A stretch of DNA of 64,000 bases from Gelatoporia subvermispora B. Lineage: Eukaryota > Basidiomycota > Agaricomycetes > Polyporales > Gelatoporiaceae. The stretch lies in assembly GCA_000320605.2 (NCBI GenBank), contig KB445803.1, forward strand, positions 130,382 to 194,381, read 5' to 3'. The translations under genes were made by a program, and so were the position numbers. Under the pieces are notes generated by a model. It worked only from the letters and a program-made list of their open reading frames with translations, ran no database searches and was not told where the DNA came from. Below are positions 11,281 through 21,611 of the stretch, one piece after another (within the stretch, counting starts at the first letter, position 1; every line of letters begins with the position of its first letter).

Positions 11281-12416
11281 TCAGAGATTTCTGCAGTCCG
11301 TAGGCCAATCTTCCTGTCCGAGACCGAAGAAAGATGGTAACTCCTCCCAGAGCTTGCGCCGCCCCTCGAGCTCCCGTTCCCGGATCGTCTCGTAGCACGT
11401 CGGACAGAAATCGTGGAGATTCTTGATCCGATCTAGTTGGGGGTCAAGGGCGTTCGTGAGCTCGTCTTGAGCACCAGCATTGAATGGAGAGAGGGTCTGG
11501 CGAAGAGCCTCCGAGTGCGCCTGCTTACAGCAAGAGAACAGCCTGCCCGTCTTCACGTCGTTGCCGCAGAAGATACGTAGGTGAGCAACCTTGCTAGCCT
11601 TTGCCAGGAGCTCCTTCCCTGAGACACACATGATTCGGTCGTCCATAGACAACTCTTCCTTGTGACCATCCCGAACGAAGCCATCAGTCATCTCGTCGCC
11701 TAGCTGAGAACACATGTAGAACGCCAAAGGGAGCATAGCAGAAACGCCAGTAATGCGGGCGATTGAGACCAGCGTGATCGCGTCGCGCAATTCAAACCCG
11801 AAAGAGGCCTGGGCGACGTAGTCTTCGAGATTCTCCCAGTCCAGGAAGGTCACCGAGCAGAAGCTTGTCAGTTTGGCAAGAGCCTTGTTGCATATGGTTG
11901 TCATCTCGTACTTGGCAGCGAGACGGACTACGGCTGCAATGTCAGAGAACTTGGGACTGGACGAGCTTTCGGAGCTACCACTATGCCGCCTGTAGTGTTA
12001 AGATTACATACAAGCACAAGATCTTGAACAGTGAAGGCTCACATGAGGCTCAGCGATGTATCGAAGACCATACGGAATAGCAAATGCAATTCGCACGGGC
12101 TGTCCGGGAGGTGTATTACAGGGCGATCCGCCAATTTGTCAGCCACGTCTTGCCAGCGAGGAATCATGAACAGCCTGCTAAAGAGCATGGACTGTTGACC
12201 TAGACGTTCTTCGGAAATGCAGAAGACGCTTCCCCGAGCTAGTATTATGATGTTTCCATTGGGGTCCCAGAATTCTGTGCTGCATTTCATGTTGGTGTCG
12301 ATACTGAGGCTATTTGCAGGATTTGTCGCAGGAGTTGTCCGAGGGCCCATTGTATCGTGCTGGATTTCAGCATGAGTTTCGAAAGCGGGTGGAGTCGGTC
12401 TCGCAAGTACTTCCAT
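11281..12416 (-). CDS. BTB/POZ domain protein, intact (copy 5)
   Basis: Exon 1 is 12416-12043 (ATG at 12416) and exon 2 is 11989-11281, separated by a 53-nt intron at the same place as in copy 4; together they encode 360 residues. The N-terminal leader is longer (about 45 residues). The BTB core is more divergent (FWDPNGNIIILARGSVFCI, FSRLFMIPRW, PVIHLPDSPCE). The C-terminal half has LPLAFYMCSQLGDEM, FVRDGHKEELS, a CPTCYETIRERE cysteine pair and the end LGQEDWPTDCRNL. It is tail to tail with copy 4 but much diverged, so it is not a fresh local duplicate. Function unknown beyond the BTB fold. Confidence 0.85.
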
Positions 12417-12899
12417 CTTGAGACGCGTTTCGCAAGATCCGTGGCTAGAATGTTTGAGTGACGGAACTCAAGAGTAGCAGATGATGGTCAAACTCAAAGC
12501 TCACAGACTGGCGACGCGACAACTGGCGCTTAGTCTCAGGAGCTTCTTGTCAGCCACCATCAGCCACCGCGCCGCAGCTTCAACTCCAGCCTAGCAGCCT
12601 CATTGCGTGAACGTTCCAGCCATGCTTCGTCTGAGCCTAGCCCCTTATCTGAGTTATCTTCAGAACCAATAAGACTGCGCACGGGGATGTGCTATCCGTC
12701 AGAGATCATTGATAGACGTGATGGGGAACGGGAAACTAGCCCTTCTGCTCGCGAGGACATGGAGAATGATCTATGCTCGACTCCTAAGGTTTGGTCCGAA
12801 ACTGGTACAGCAGAGTCCAGGGACATCAACTTCTGCACAGCATGAGGCGTTATAAGAAGGGTACAGCGTGCGATCAATGCATGCCCACCAGGATTAGCT
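12417..12899. other. Intergenic, upstream of the glycosyltransferase
   Basis: An open plus-strand frame at about 12532-12845 is Ser/Glu-rich and could be a gene remnant, but it has no ATG or motif. A TATA-like ttataag lies at 12850-12856, about 45 bp before the glycosyltransferase ATG at 12900. Confidence 0.35.
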
Positions 12900-14975
12900 A
12901 TGATAGACGTCGCCGTGCAGCCCAAGAGTCACATTGTATTCATTGCGTACGAATCATGGGGTGCGTATGTCTCTCTGATCAAATGCAGTCACAGCTCTCA
13001 CATTTACTAGGACATACACGACCCCTCTGCAACTTGGCATCCAGAGTTCTGAGGATCAAGCCGGTCTACGTCACGTTCTTCGTAGTCCATCGCTTGTATG
13101 ATCGAGTCAGGGCCGAGCTTCAGAGAAATTTCGCGCCTGAGGAACAGTCTGTACTGCAGCTTGTCAGGTCAGTGGTCTTTCTAATTGCAGTCGGTGGTAT
13201 GTTGACCTGATGGTCAGGGTCGTTGGCCTGCACCACGAGAGCTTTGACCCCATCGACACGCGTGACATCGATGCTCATTTCGAAGACGCGTACGGGAAGC
13301 TTGTGAAGAAAGAACCAGTTACCTGCATGCACACAAGCGTGCAGTATGATGCAATCCCACCGCCTGAAGTCGTGTTCATTGATGTATGATCTCCCTCGTT
13401 TGTACTCAGTCCAAGTCCGACTTCTGATCCGCCAATACAGTTCTACGCACTTCGCCCTCTCCAAGCGGTTCGTGGTTTGAGCGGAAAGTCTGCCAAGGTC
13501 TATGTCTGGTTCTCTGGTTCACCTGACGCGTTCATCGCTGCCTTTGGACCGGCGAGCATAGGTGGCAAGGCAGATCTGTATCCACAAGTCAAGGAGGAGG
13601 TAGCCAAAACTGGTCGGGACCTCAACGAAGTTGCGATGCAGGTTCGTTTACGATCTACATACCTGCACAAGTACCCAGTCGTTTGACTAGATCATGCATG
13701 GCATCAGTGGAAGAGTCGTTCGTGTACCTGGCCTGCCGCCTATGTACGACTACGAGCACATCCCCCAAGAGGTGTGTCTCATGACTCTGTGCACGAGTGT
13801 GTCTGACCTCTCAATTGAAACGTAGATGCCACCTTTCGGCGCTGCGGGGAGCATGTTCATGGCAGCTTACGAGTGGGGCATCTTCGAGTCCTCTCTGGAT
13901 TGTTGCGCTGATCCGGCTCAGCTGTCTCACAGGCTCGGATGGTGTGGTGTTCTCCACTCCGGAGCCCCTACAGCCGGAGGCCATCGCGTCTGTCCGCGAG
14001 TGGTTTACGCAGGAAAATCGTGTTACATACTCTTTCGGGCCACTAGTCCCGTCTGGTACTCGCGCAGCAGATTACGAGCTCGTCCAGTCAGGTAAGGGCG
14101 GAGAGATCCAACAGTTCCTAGACTCGGTGCTCAAGAGCCATGGCGAACATTCGCTCGTATACGTGAGATTGAACCTTCACACGCTCCTTATGCGATTATT
14201 AACGCCCTGTAGTGGTCCTTTGGGTCTGTTTTTTGGCCGACCGACCCGGCAAAGGTCTGGGTCATCCTCGATGTTCTCATGGAGAAGAAGATACCTTTTG
14301 TCAGTGCACTACTGCATCCTTGAGAATGGCCGTAGCTGAAGATAGCCCAGATCATGAGCCATGCATCTCCTTTTGGCGCAGTGCCGGAGGCAGTGCAGGA
14401 GAAAGTCCAACAATATGGCCTCGGTATTCTCTGTCCCTGGACTCCTCAACAGACTATCCTGGGCCACTCAGTATGTTCATTGCAACGTGCTCAAGGATTT
14501 CGTTTCATTTATTTACATCTATCAGGCCACAGGCTGGTTCGTGACCCACGCTGGTCTGAACGGCGTTCTGGAGTCCCTCTCGCAGGGCGTGCCGATGTGA
14601 GCAGGCATGCACGCTAATCCATCTGCCCGAGTTCTGACGTTGCTATCTCCTAGGATATGTTGGCCATTCACTGCTGACCAGCCCACTAACGCCGCGCATC
14701 TGTCCAATGACCTCAATGTCGCCTACGAGCTACTTGAGGTGCGCAGCGGGCTCGGGCTTAGACCGATCTTCCGCACGGGCAAGGCGCCGACAGGTACCGT
14801 AGAGTCTGTGCGTGCTGAGGCGCAAGAGCTTTTCGGGAAAGCGTTTGAAGAGGATGGCGCGGAGAAGAGAGCCAATGCGTTGAAGATGAAGGAGGCTTTT
14901 GCACGTTGCTGGGAAGAGGGTGGGTCGTCCGAGAAGGAGTTGCGAAGGCTCGTTGGTTCTTTCGGACCTGTCTAG
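12900..14975 (+). CDS. UDP-glycosyltransferase (GT1-like)
   Basis: Likely transfers a sugar from a UDP-sugar to a small lipophilic acceptor. Start ATG 12900. Exons read: 12900-12960, 13011-13167, 13218-13383, 13441-13641, 13691-13771, 13826-about 13901, about 13933-14162, 14213-14299, 14351-14470, 14526-14596, 14654-14975, for about 528 residues. Near the N-terminus HIVFIAYESWGHTRPL holds the expected catalytic His of GT1 enzymes (GH-x-RP). The C-terminal donor-binding block is well preserved: WTPQQTILGHS, then GWFVTHAGLNGVLES and MICWPFTADQPTNAAH. VYWSFGSVFWP matches the conserved SFGS turn before it. One join is doubtful: between 13901 and 13933 the frame continues only with a 31-nt intron or a one-base shift. 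The acceptor substrate cannot be read from the sequence. Confidence 0.85.
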
Positions 14976-15201
14976 GCTAAGGTTTCCCGCAGGACGTGGA
15001 TTTGTAAGCTTCTATACAGTGGCCGCGGATCTCTTGGGGCTACCACGTTCCTCGAGTTCCTGTAAGTTGCGAGTGGTAAATGCATCGGCCACTGCTGGCG
15101 CTAAAGCGCTAAGGCGAGGCGTCTATTAAGTATCTCACGATTAGAATTTGGCCACCAAATTCTTGACCGACACCATTGCTTGGTCGTCCTGCACAATCGC
15201 A

Positions 15202-15430
15202 ATGTCGGATGTCATTCCGCCTACAAAACGCGCACGTCTAGACGATAATTATGCCATAGATTCCATACTTACGACTAGGATCGATCTAACTCGTTGCGCA
15301 GATACGTGGTACGACGACGGAAACGTGATTCTAGTAGCAGAGGATACTGCGTTCTGGGTCTATCGCGGCTTACTTGTCCAATGGTCTCCGGTTTTCAGCG
15401 ACATGGTCACTGTACCTCAACCCAATGCCT
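15202..15430 (+). pseudogene. Truncated BTB/POZ gene (copy 6)
   Basis: From ATG 15202 the leader PPTKRARLDD and BTB core (DTWYDDGNVILVAEDTAFWVYRG, FSDMVTVPQPNA) align closely with copy 4, then homology stops abruptly near 15425 and unrelated sequence follows, with a stop at 15471. No second half or intron donor is present. It faces a decayed kinase exon 140 bp away on the other strand, so the locus is a junk-yard of two family fragments. Confidence 0.75.
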
Positions 15431-15567
15431 GCAGTCGCATTCACATGAGCGTGACTAGGCACGGGCACTAAGTCCCCGATGACCTTAAAGTGGGTCATTC
15501 GTATACCTATGAGTGCGTAGATGAACATCGAACAGCCGAAGCCAATAGAAAAAGACGAACCCTTGTA

Positions 15568-15666
15568 TCGACGTACGTGTACATCATCCCAGCTGAATCC
15601 CTGAGCGTACGTATGACTCGGCAGTTCACCGATGGTAGGACGCAACCCAGGATCGGGATGTGCCGT
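15568..15666 (-). pseudogene. Relic exon of the tandem kinase family
   Basis: On the minus strand, after a preserved acceptor (ATATAG at 15667), the frame reads HPDPGLRPTIGELPSHTYAQGF and then SWDDVHVRRYKG. This matches exon 4 of the kinase at 50775 ([19 protein letters not shown], then [12 protein letters not shown]), including the acceptor position and the likely donor. This is the C-terminal end of a kinase domain (subdomain XI, with the invariant Arg). No other kinase exon was seen nearby, so it is a fragment left by an old duplication or deletion. Confidence 0.7.
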
Positions 15667-15971
15667 CTATATCATGCCGTTAGTACCGTGAGCAAAAAGT
15701 CACGCGCTGATTCTGCGACCCCTCATCGACATCGTGGGCGACTCGCGTCCTGTCAGATCGTTATCTGAGTGCACGTGTTTTGCACGTGAGCTGCCAGTAT
15801 TTGCAAGCGCCTGCACGCGCTGAATTCTGCTCTCCACTCCATTAGCTTGGTTTGATTTGATACCCTCCATTGACTTTCACCATCACTCTCTAAATGATCT
15901 ACTAGAAGACTAATCAAGGGCAAGGAAATCAAGAGGTAGCGCGAACTCTACTACCTGCGGACGTCGTCGGG

Positions 15972-17902
15972 ATGATTACACGCAGAACATTCAGCAGCTC
16001 TGCTGCACTGGCGTACAAACGAAAAGGACTCCCGAAGGACAAGAAGAAGAAGAAGGGCCTTGTCATTCCCAAGACTTATCCTCCTCGCGAAGGTGACTTC
16101 TTGAAGGTCAGGAGTCGCGCAAACTATACTAATCCGAGTGCTGACCTTTGCTTTCAGGTCGCGATCGGAGGTGATGTGAACGGCGACATCGACACGATAT
16201 ACGCTCGTGCAACAACATGGGAGAAGCGCAACAAGCAGAAAATTGACGTACTACTTCTGTGTGGAGATGTGCAGACTGTCCGAAATGAACAGGATATGCA
16301 AACGATTGTCACGCCACCAAAATTCTACCGTCGCCTGAACGACTTCCAGAAATACTATACCGGGAAGGAGCCGGCACCAATACCTACCATCTTGATTGGG
16401 GGAGATCATGATACATACAACTACTTCTGGCAATTGTAAGTCCCCATTACTTAGGTCATTTGTCCTCGTGATACTTAATGCCAACGATTCCAAGGTATCA
16501 CGGCGGCTGGGTGGCGCCAAACATGTACTACATGGGATTTGCGGGATGTGTGCAAGTGAATGGAGTGCGGATAGCGGGAGTCTCTGGGATCCATGACAAG
16601 ACGCATTACAGACGAGGTAAGTAGTCCTGTCATATTATCTCAATCGTCCTCTGAACTGCTTTGGCTTCACTTCCAGGGTTTTTCGAGCGCATCCCATGGA
16701 ACGGCGAACAGGAGTTTCTGAGTATCTGCGCAACACGCGAGTTCAACATTCGCAAACTCTCGCTAGTATGTCTTCGATCCATGTTCCTCGAACGCGTCTC
16801 ATGATATGATGCACGTGCAGCTTTCCACCCCAAACATTTTCATGTCTCACGAGTGGCCATACGGTGCCCTCACGGCTGGCGACGTCGAGGACGTGATGAT
16901 GCGCAAGAAAGACATGCGAAAGAACATCCACGTCGTCAACCGAGTACTCGGTTCGAAGCCATTACAGAGTCTCATGCGGACATTGCAACCACCATTGTGG
17001 TTCTCCGGGCACATGCAAGCCAGGTATACAGCGCAGATTCCACATCCCTACCCTAAGTCTTCGGAAATTTGGACAGAAGAGGGGCCAGAGGTCCTGCTCC
17101 CTGCACAACAGCCCAGCGAGGAGCCCGCCCCAGAGGTCCCAACAACCAACTTCCTCGCGCTCGATCGTGCAATTCAGGGTCTCGCTCCAGGGCAGTACAT
17201 GGAGGTGTGTACCCATCTCGCCCGATTACACTGTTCGATTACTCACCATCTATTGCACGACAGGTTATCGACGTCCCGATACCCCCAGAGCAGGCCGAGG
17301 TGCTGCGCAGCGGCGCGCCGGCCGTGCTCTCATTCGATCCCGAGTGGCTCGCGATCACCCGCGCGTTCCAGCCGTACATGTCGCTCGAGCTGAAGGCGGC
17401 GAAGATTCCCGATGAGGCAACTATGCGTGCGGCGGTGCAGCGCGAGCTCGCGTGGGTACAGGAGCATGTCATGGCGGGCCGCGACGTGCTCCCGTTGGAA
17501 GAAGTGCAACAGTGCGATACCACTGCGCCGCCGCCTGGATTCAAGAAGATCCGGAAGAAACCGCCAGGTGCGTACCGTCCGGTCTTTTCTCACATCTCAT
17601 GATGTCCTCACACATTTCACCGTACAGTCAAGTACTGGCCGAACGCGCAGACCGCGGCGTACTGCAAGATGCTGCAGATTGAGAACAACATCGACTCGGT
17701 CATGCAGGAGACTCAGCCACAGAACACACGCAAGAAGCCAAAGCATAGTCACATCCTATCCAGCGTATTGGCAGAAGCGGACGAATTGGCGAAGAAGGCC
17801 GCTGCGCAGGAGGCTGGCTCAGCGAAGCCCAAAGAGCCCATCATAGATGTCGCTACGCTGGGAGTGATGAGTACAGTCGAGGCTGCCACTGCCAGTGCAT
17901 AA
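15972..17902 (+). CDS. Divergent DBR1-like metallophosphoesterase, altered active site
   Basis: A 528-residue paralog of RNA-lariat debranching enzyme. Exons: 15972-16106, 16158-16435, 16495-16616, 16677-16765, 16821-17204, 17264-17567, 17628-17902. Residues 1-45 are a Ser/Arg/Lys leader ([18 protein letters not shown], then KDKKKKKG) resembling a mitochondrial presequence. The metallophosphatase core follows: [62 protein letters not shown]. The C-terminal domain keeps [21 protein letters not shown] and [15 protein letters not shown], shared with the copy at 35567. Compared with that copy, four expected metal-site residues differ: GCSHGE is GDVNGD (Cys to Asp, His to Asn), GGNHE is GGDHD (Asn to Asp), and AHLHC is GHMQA (second His to Gln). 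The gene is otherwise intact, so it is probably made. It may be a pseudoenzyme or have changed metal or substrate use. Confidence 0.9.
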
Positions 17903-18236
17903 TGCGACATAATGTTGAAAACCTCTCCACCCAGCGCCAGCTAGTGTAATCTCTCACTGGCACAACACGCCGGATGGTTTCCGACAGTCGGCACCTCTCT
18001 CACTGGACACTTCGCCCTTGAAGTGCTACATATCACTAGGTACGCCCAAGTAGCGTAAGCAGTCAATATCCAGTATGGCATATATGGCGCATATCATACA
18101 GAATGAATAACGTTAGCGCAAAGCGGACGGAGCAAACAACAGTGCACAAGGCCCTCGATACCAAAATGTCACGGTCCAACGTAGGGTATGTATGTCGTTA
18201 ACACATAGGTACGTGCACGCGCCGCACCCGGGGCGC
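17903..18236. other. Gene-free stretch
   Basis: Converging 3' flanks of the DBR1-like gene and the minus-strand membrane protein; nothing else was recognised. Confidence 0.4.
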
Positions 18237-21200
18237 CTACACCTGCAAAAAGTCCGTTCTCAATGAGTCCCCATCATCCTTCTTCCCCTTCTTCCCGAAT
18301 ATTAGCGGCGAGTCCCGCAGCAGTCGGCCCGCTACGCCTGGGCTCGTCCCTACTGTCTGCCCCGGCCCCGCGCTAGTATTCGTGATCGACCCCGCGTCCT
18401 CCCGCTCGCGCACGCTAACGCTTACCGCGACGCCCTCAACTGTGCCAACGGCGACGCCGACACCTTCGAAGCTGCCCAAACCAGGCGATCCGGGCGGCAC
18501 ATGGGAATACACACTCGTGCTGATGACTGTCCCGCCGATCGAGCCAGCCTTCGTATGTCCGCCTAGGCGAAGCGCGCTCAGGATGCCCGGTGCGCCCGTG
18601 ACGAAGCCCATGCGGCTTGGAGTACCGCGCGCCCCCAATGCAGTCGGTGTCGGTGTCGTGGTGCTGCGCCGCGGGAGCGAACGCGTAGACGAGGGCCCGG
18701 GCGTGCCATACCGAAAGCGGCGCTCGCGGGCGCGGCGCGCATCGTACGCCCGCCGGAGCACATACCAGATCAGGAGCAAGAGGAGCGCGAACCCGATCAG
18801 CGCGCCGAACGTTGCGGCGAGCGCTACCGCAGTGCGTGAAGATTTTGATGAGGATGTGGCTGAGGCGGAGGCGGAGGCTGAGGCGGATGGGCTGCGGCGG
18901 ACAGGCGGACGTTTGAGCGTGAGCGTGGGAAAGCCTTATACGCGTGAGGAGGGGACGTACGACGTAGGATGCACTGAAGCGGTGAAGCCGCCTCCGCCTC
19001 CGCCGAAAATCGATATGTGGGGGCCCGACGGTACCCTGTAAGTTAGAATGGCACAAGCTCGTTAGCCCGAGGATTCTCCGCTAGCTACAGGTCCCGAAAG
19101 CCGAACACAAGAACGTAGACGTCTAGAGTAGTGGAAGACCGCGTAGGCCCACAGATTCCGCCTACGAGAGCGCACCACACAGTATAGCTTGTTGGACAGC
19201 GAAGCCGCGTGCCGGCGGGATTGCGAAGGAATGGGCACGATAAATGGTCCGCATAACAAGAGATCGCAAGATGTAGAACAAAGATGAGAAGGTGCGGACT
19301 GGGAGTAGACGGGCCTAGAAGCGGCGCTCCGGCTCCGCGACGCACAAGCCCACTGCCGCGTATGGATGCGGATGCGCACGCACAAACGACCCCGCTGCGA
19401 AGATTCGCCCGTGCGCTGATCTGGCCATGCCCCGGGCACAGGCGAGCACCGCGGAATGCTCATGCACAAGAAATGGAAGAAGCGCGTAGAACTTGAGAGA
19501 CATCGCGAAGAATGTTAGATGAAAATCGACTCAATGCAGAAGCCGCCCGCAATAGCCACGCGCAGACCCAAATGGCGCACAGGCGGCCGAAGCGCACGCT
19601 GCAGGAAAGTCCGCGCAGGCGGGGCCGCGCTGCCTGCGAGTCACATGGTCGGATGTCAGCTCGACGTGGCAAACATGCCATGGTCTGACGCAGTACGCCT
19701 ATCTCTGCGCATGACGCGTGATAGACGGATGACGCCGCTTGTGCGCCACATTAGGCAGATAGAACGAAAGATTGAACGGATCGAAGAGGTATGGGAACGA
19801 ACACGTAACGGTGAAACTGCGACCTGCCAGCGCAAATGGGGACAGCGAATTTGAAAGTGTAGATTGCACCCGTGTGGTTGGTCCATGTAGAAACAGAGGA
19901 TTCCAGAAGATGCTTCTCGGCAAAGCGAAGGCGAGGTCGCACAGACAAGGAGAGACAGAAGTGAAAGCGCTCACACAGGGGTGGTTTCCCAAGGCGGTTG
20001 GATGGATCCCGGGGGAAACGTGGATGTCGCTGTCGCGCTACATTGCAGAATTCGAAATGGCCCAGCGGCGTAGTGAAAGTAAATGAGCGCAAATACACCG
20101 TGTAAGCTGATTTAGCGCACCTTCCATCGGTGAAAAGGACGTAGTCGAGATCGAGCCAACGGCCCAAGACACCTTGCCCGTCGAGGACGGCGGTAAGCTG
20201 GATAAAATGTTGCGAGGTCTGCGAGGACGGGCCGAACGTTCGCTGGAACAACACCTGCTGGTATTGTTGTTGGGGCGTATATGCGGATAAGTTGATGATT
20301 GAGCTGTCGAACTGGACTGAGAAGTTCGCCTGCAAATTTCGCATCAATACTCAGTTTGATCGACTCGCAAGTCGAAATACAGCGCGATGTCAAAGGAAAA
20401 GCTCGGAAAGAAATGAGATTTGAGAGGTCGAGACTTGCACGCTAGCGTAGCGTGGCAACGCCAATGAGCAGGTCTCTCGTAAAGATATCAAGTGCTAGGT
20501 GGTCCCTAGCCCGAAATTCTCGAAGCCGCTAATGGCCCCGTCTGTCATTAATCTCTCTGAAGCCTGCAAAACACAAATATGGTCGAAAATTCTATCTGTG
20601 TGGGGGTATCAAACATCGTAACGATGTGGCGCGATGCCCTGGCACACCATCTCTGAACGTCGAATTATTCTTGACCAGTCCGTCGTTGGACAACTCGACT
20701 GCTGTTGTATAAACAAATACACTGTGTTGGCTATCTGCCAACAGGTTGGTCCGGAAGAATTGGGTTCAGGGAGTTTGGGACTGGCATGCTATCGCAGCAC
20801 GGCATACTAGGGAAAACAAGCATAGTGATGATGTTATCCATCAACACCAGGTGTCCTGTAGCCAGATCCTCCCCCATTAATATGCAAGTGTTTCGGAAGC
20901 CTGCACACGATCTTTCCGAAACCTCCCTTTCTCAACTATGGTCTTCAAGTTCAATCTCGCACAACAGATCTCAGCGATGTGAGGCGAGGACCCGGCCCAT
21001 GAGCCTTGAACTCGAAACTCTACTCGACCGGCCCGTGGCTGGACAACTGAGGTGCGCTTTTTAGGCTGATGTACAGCGCGTTGTCACACTGTAGGTCGGC
21101 CTAGAAGAATCTAGGTTCAAGCAGTACGGGTTTGACGCGCGATAGCGGTACAGCATGACAAGACATGTACTGTCACCGATACACAGGCTATTCGAGAAAT

Positions 21201-21611
21201 CGGTGCGCGGTGAAAATTCGACGGGCTCGTGTCCTATGACCCGCCCGCGGACATGGGATGAATTGGAAGTTCAACCCGTGCTCGAAGTACCGAAATTTTC
21301 AGGGAGATGATGCCGCGACTCCCCGAAGTTATGCAGTAAACTCCACCAGGCCCATGATGATCTCAACCGGCCAATCCTCGGATAACGCGGCGCAAATACA
21401 ACAAGAGAACACGTACGTGGGTCGGGCCCGTGGTGCCATAGAGCGCGACGGCGTTGCCGGTAAAAGTGAAGTTGACCGTCGCGCCATCGATCTGGGGAGT
21501 GTGGTAGGTTCCCTGGAAGAAGCGGGAGAGGCTGGGATCGGTAGGGGACTGGACGGCCCAGCCGGGGGAGTAGGCGAGGTCGGGGGAGGTGTCGTCGAGC
21601 GTGAAGTTCAT
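18237..21611 (-). CDS. Single-pass membrane protein with repeated extracellular beta-type domain, interrupted
   Basis: Exon A (21611-21417) begins MNFTLDDTSPDLAYSPGW and ends GNAVALYGTTGPTH. Exon B (20329-20121) reads ANFSVQFDSSIINLSAYT and LGRWLDLDYVLFTDG. Exon C (from 19035) reads RVPSGPHISIFGGGGGG. The C-terminal exon has a Ser/Ala stretch, one membrane helix (ATFGALIGFALLLLLIWYVL), then RRAYDARRARERR and a long Ser/Gly/Thr-rich tail ending DFLQV. This is the layout of a common basidiomycete family: galactose-binding-like ectodomain, helix, disordered cytoplasmic tail. The two introns between A-B and B-C are 1,087 and 1,085 nt, far above the local norm. An in-frame TAA (18936-18938) separates exon C from the helix exon, and no in-phase intron removes it, so this copy may be damaged. 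No signal peptide precedes the ATG at 21611, so a first exon is probably missing. Function unknown. Confidence 0.6.

Noticed and set aside
12532..12845. Ser/Glu-rich plus-strand frame as a gene
   Set aside because: No ATG, no splice-linked neighbours, ends just before the glycosyltransferase promoter; at best a remnant.
19036..21416. Near-identical length of the two long introns as a sign of duplicated insertions
   Set aside because: The two sequences show no visible similarity; the equal length looks like coincidence.
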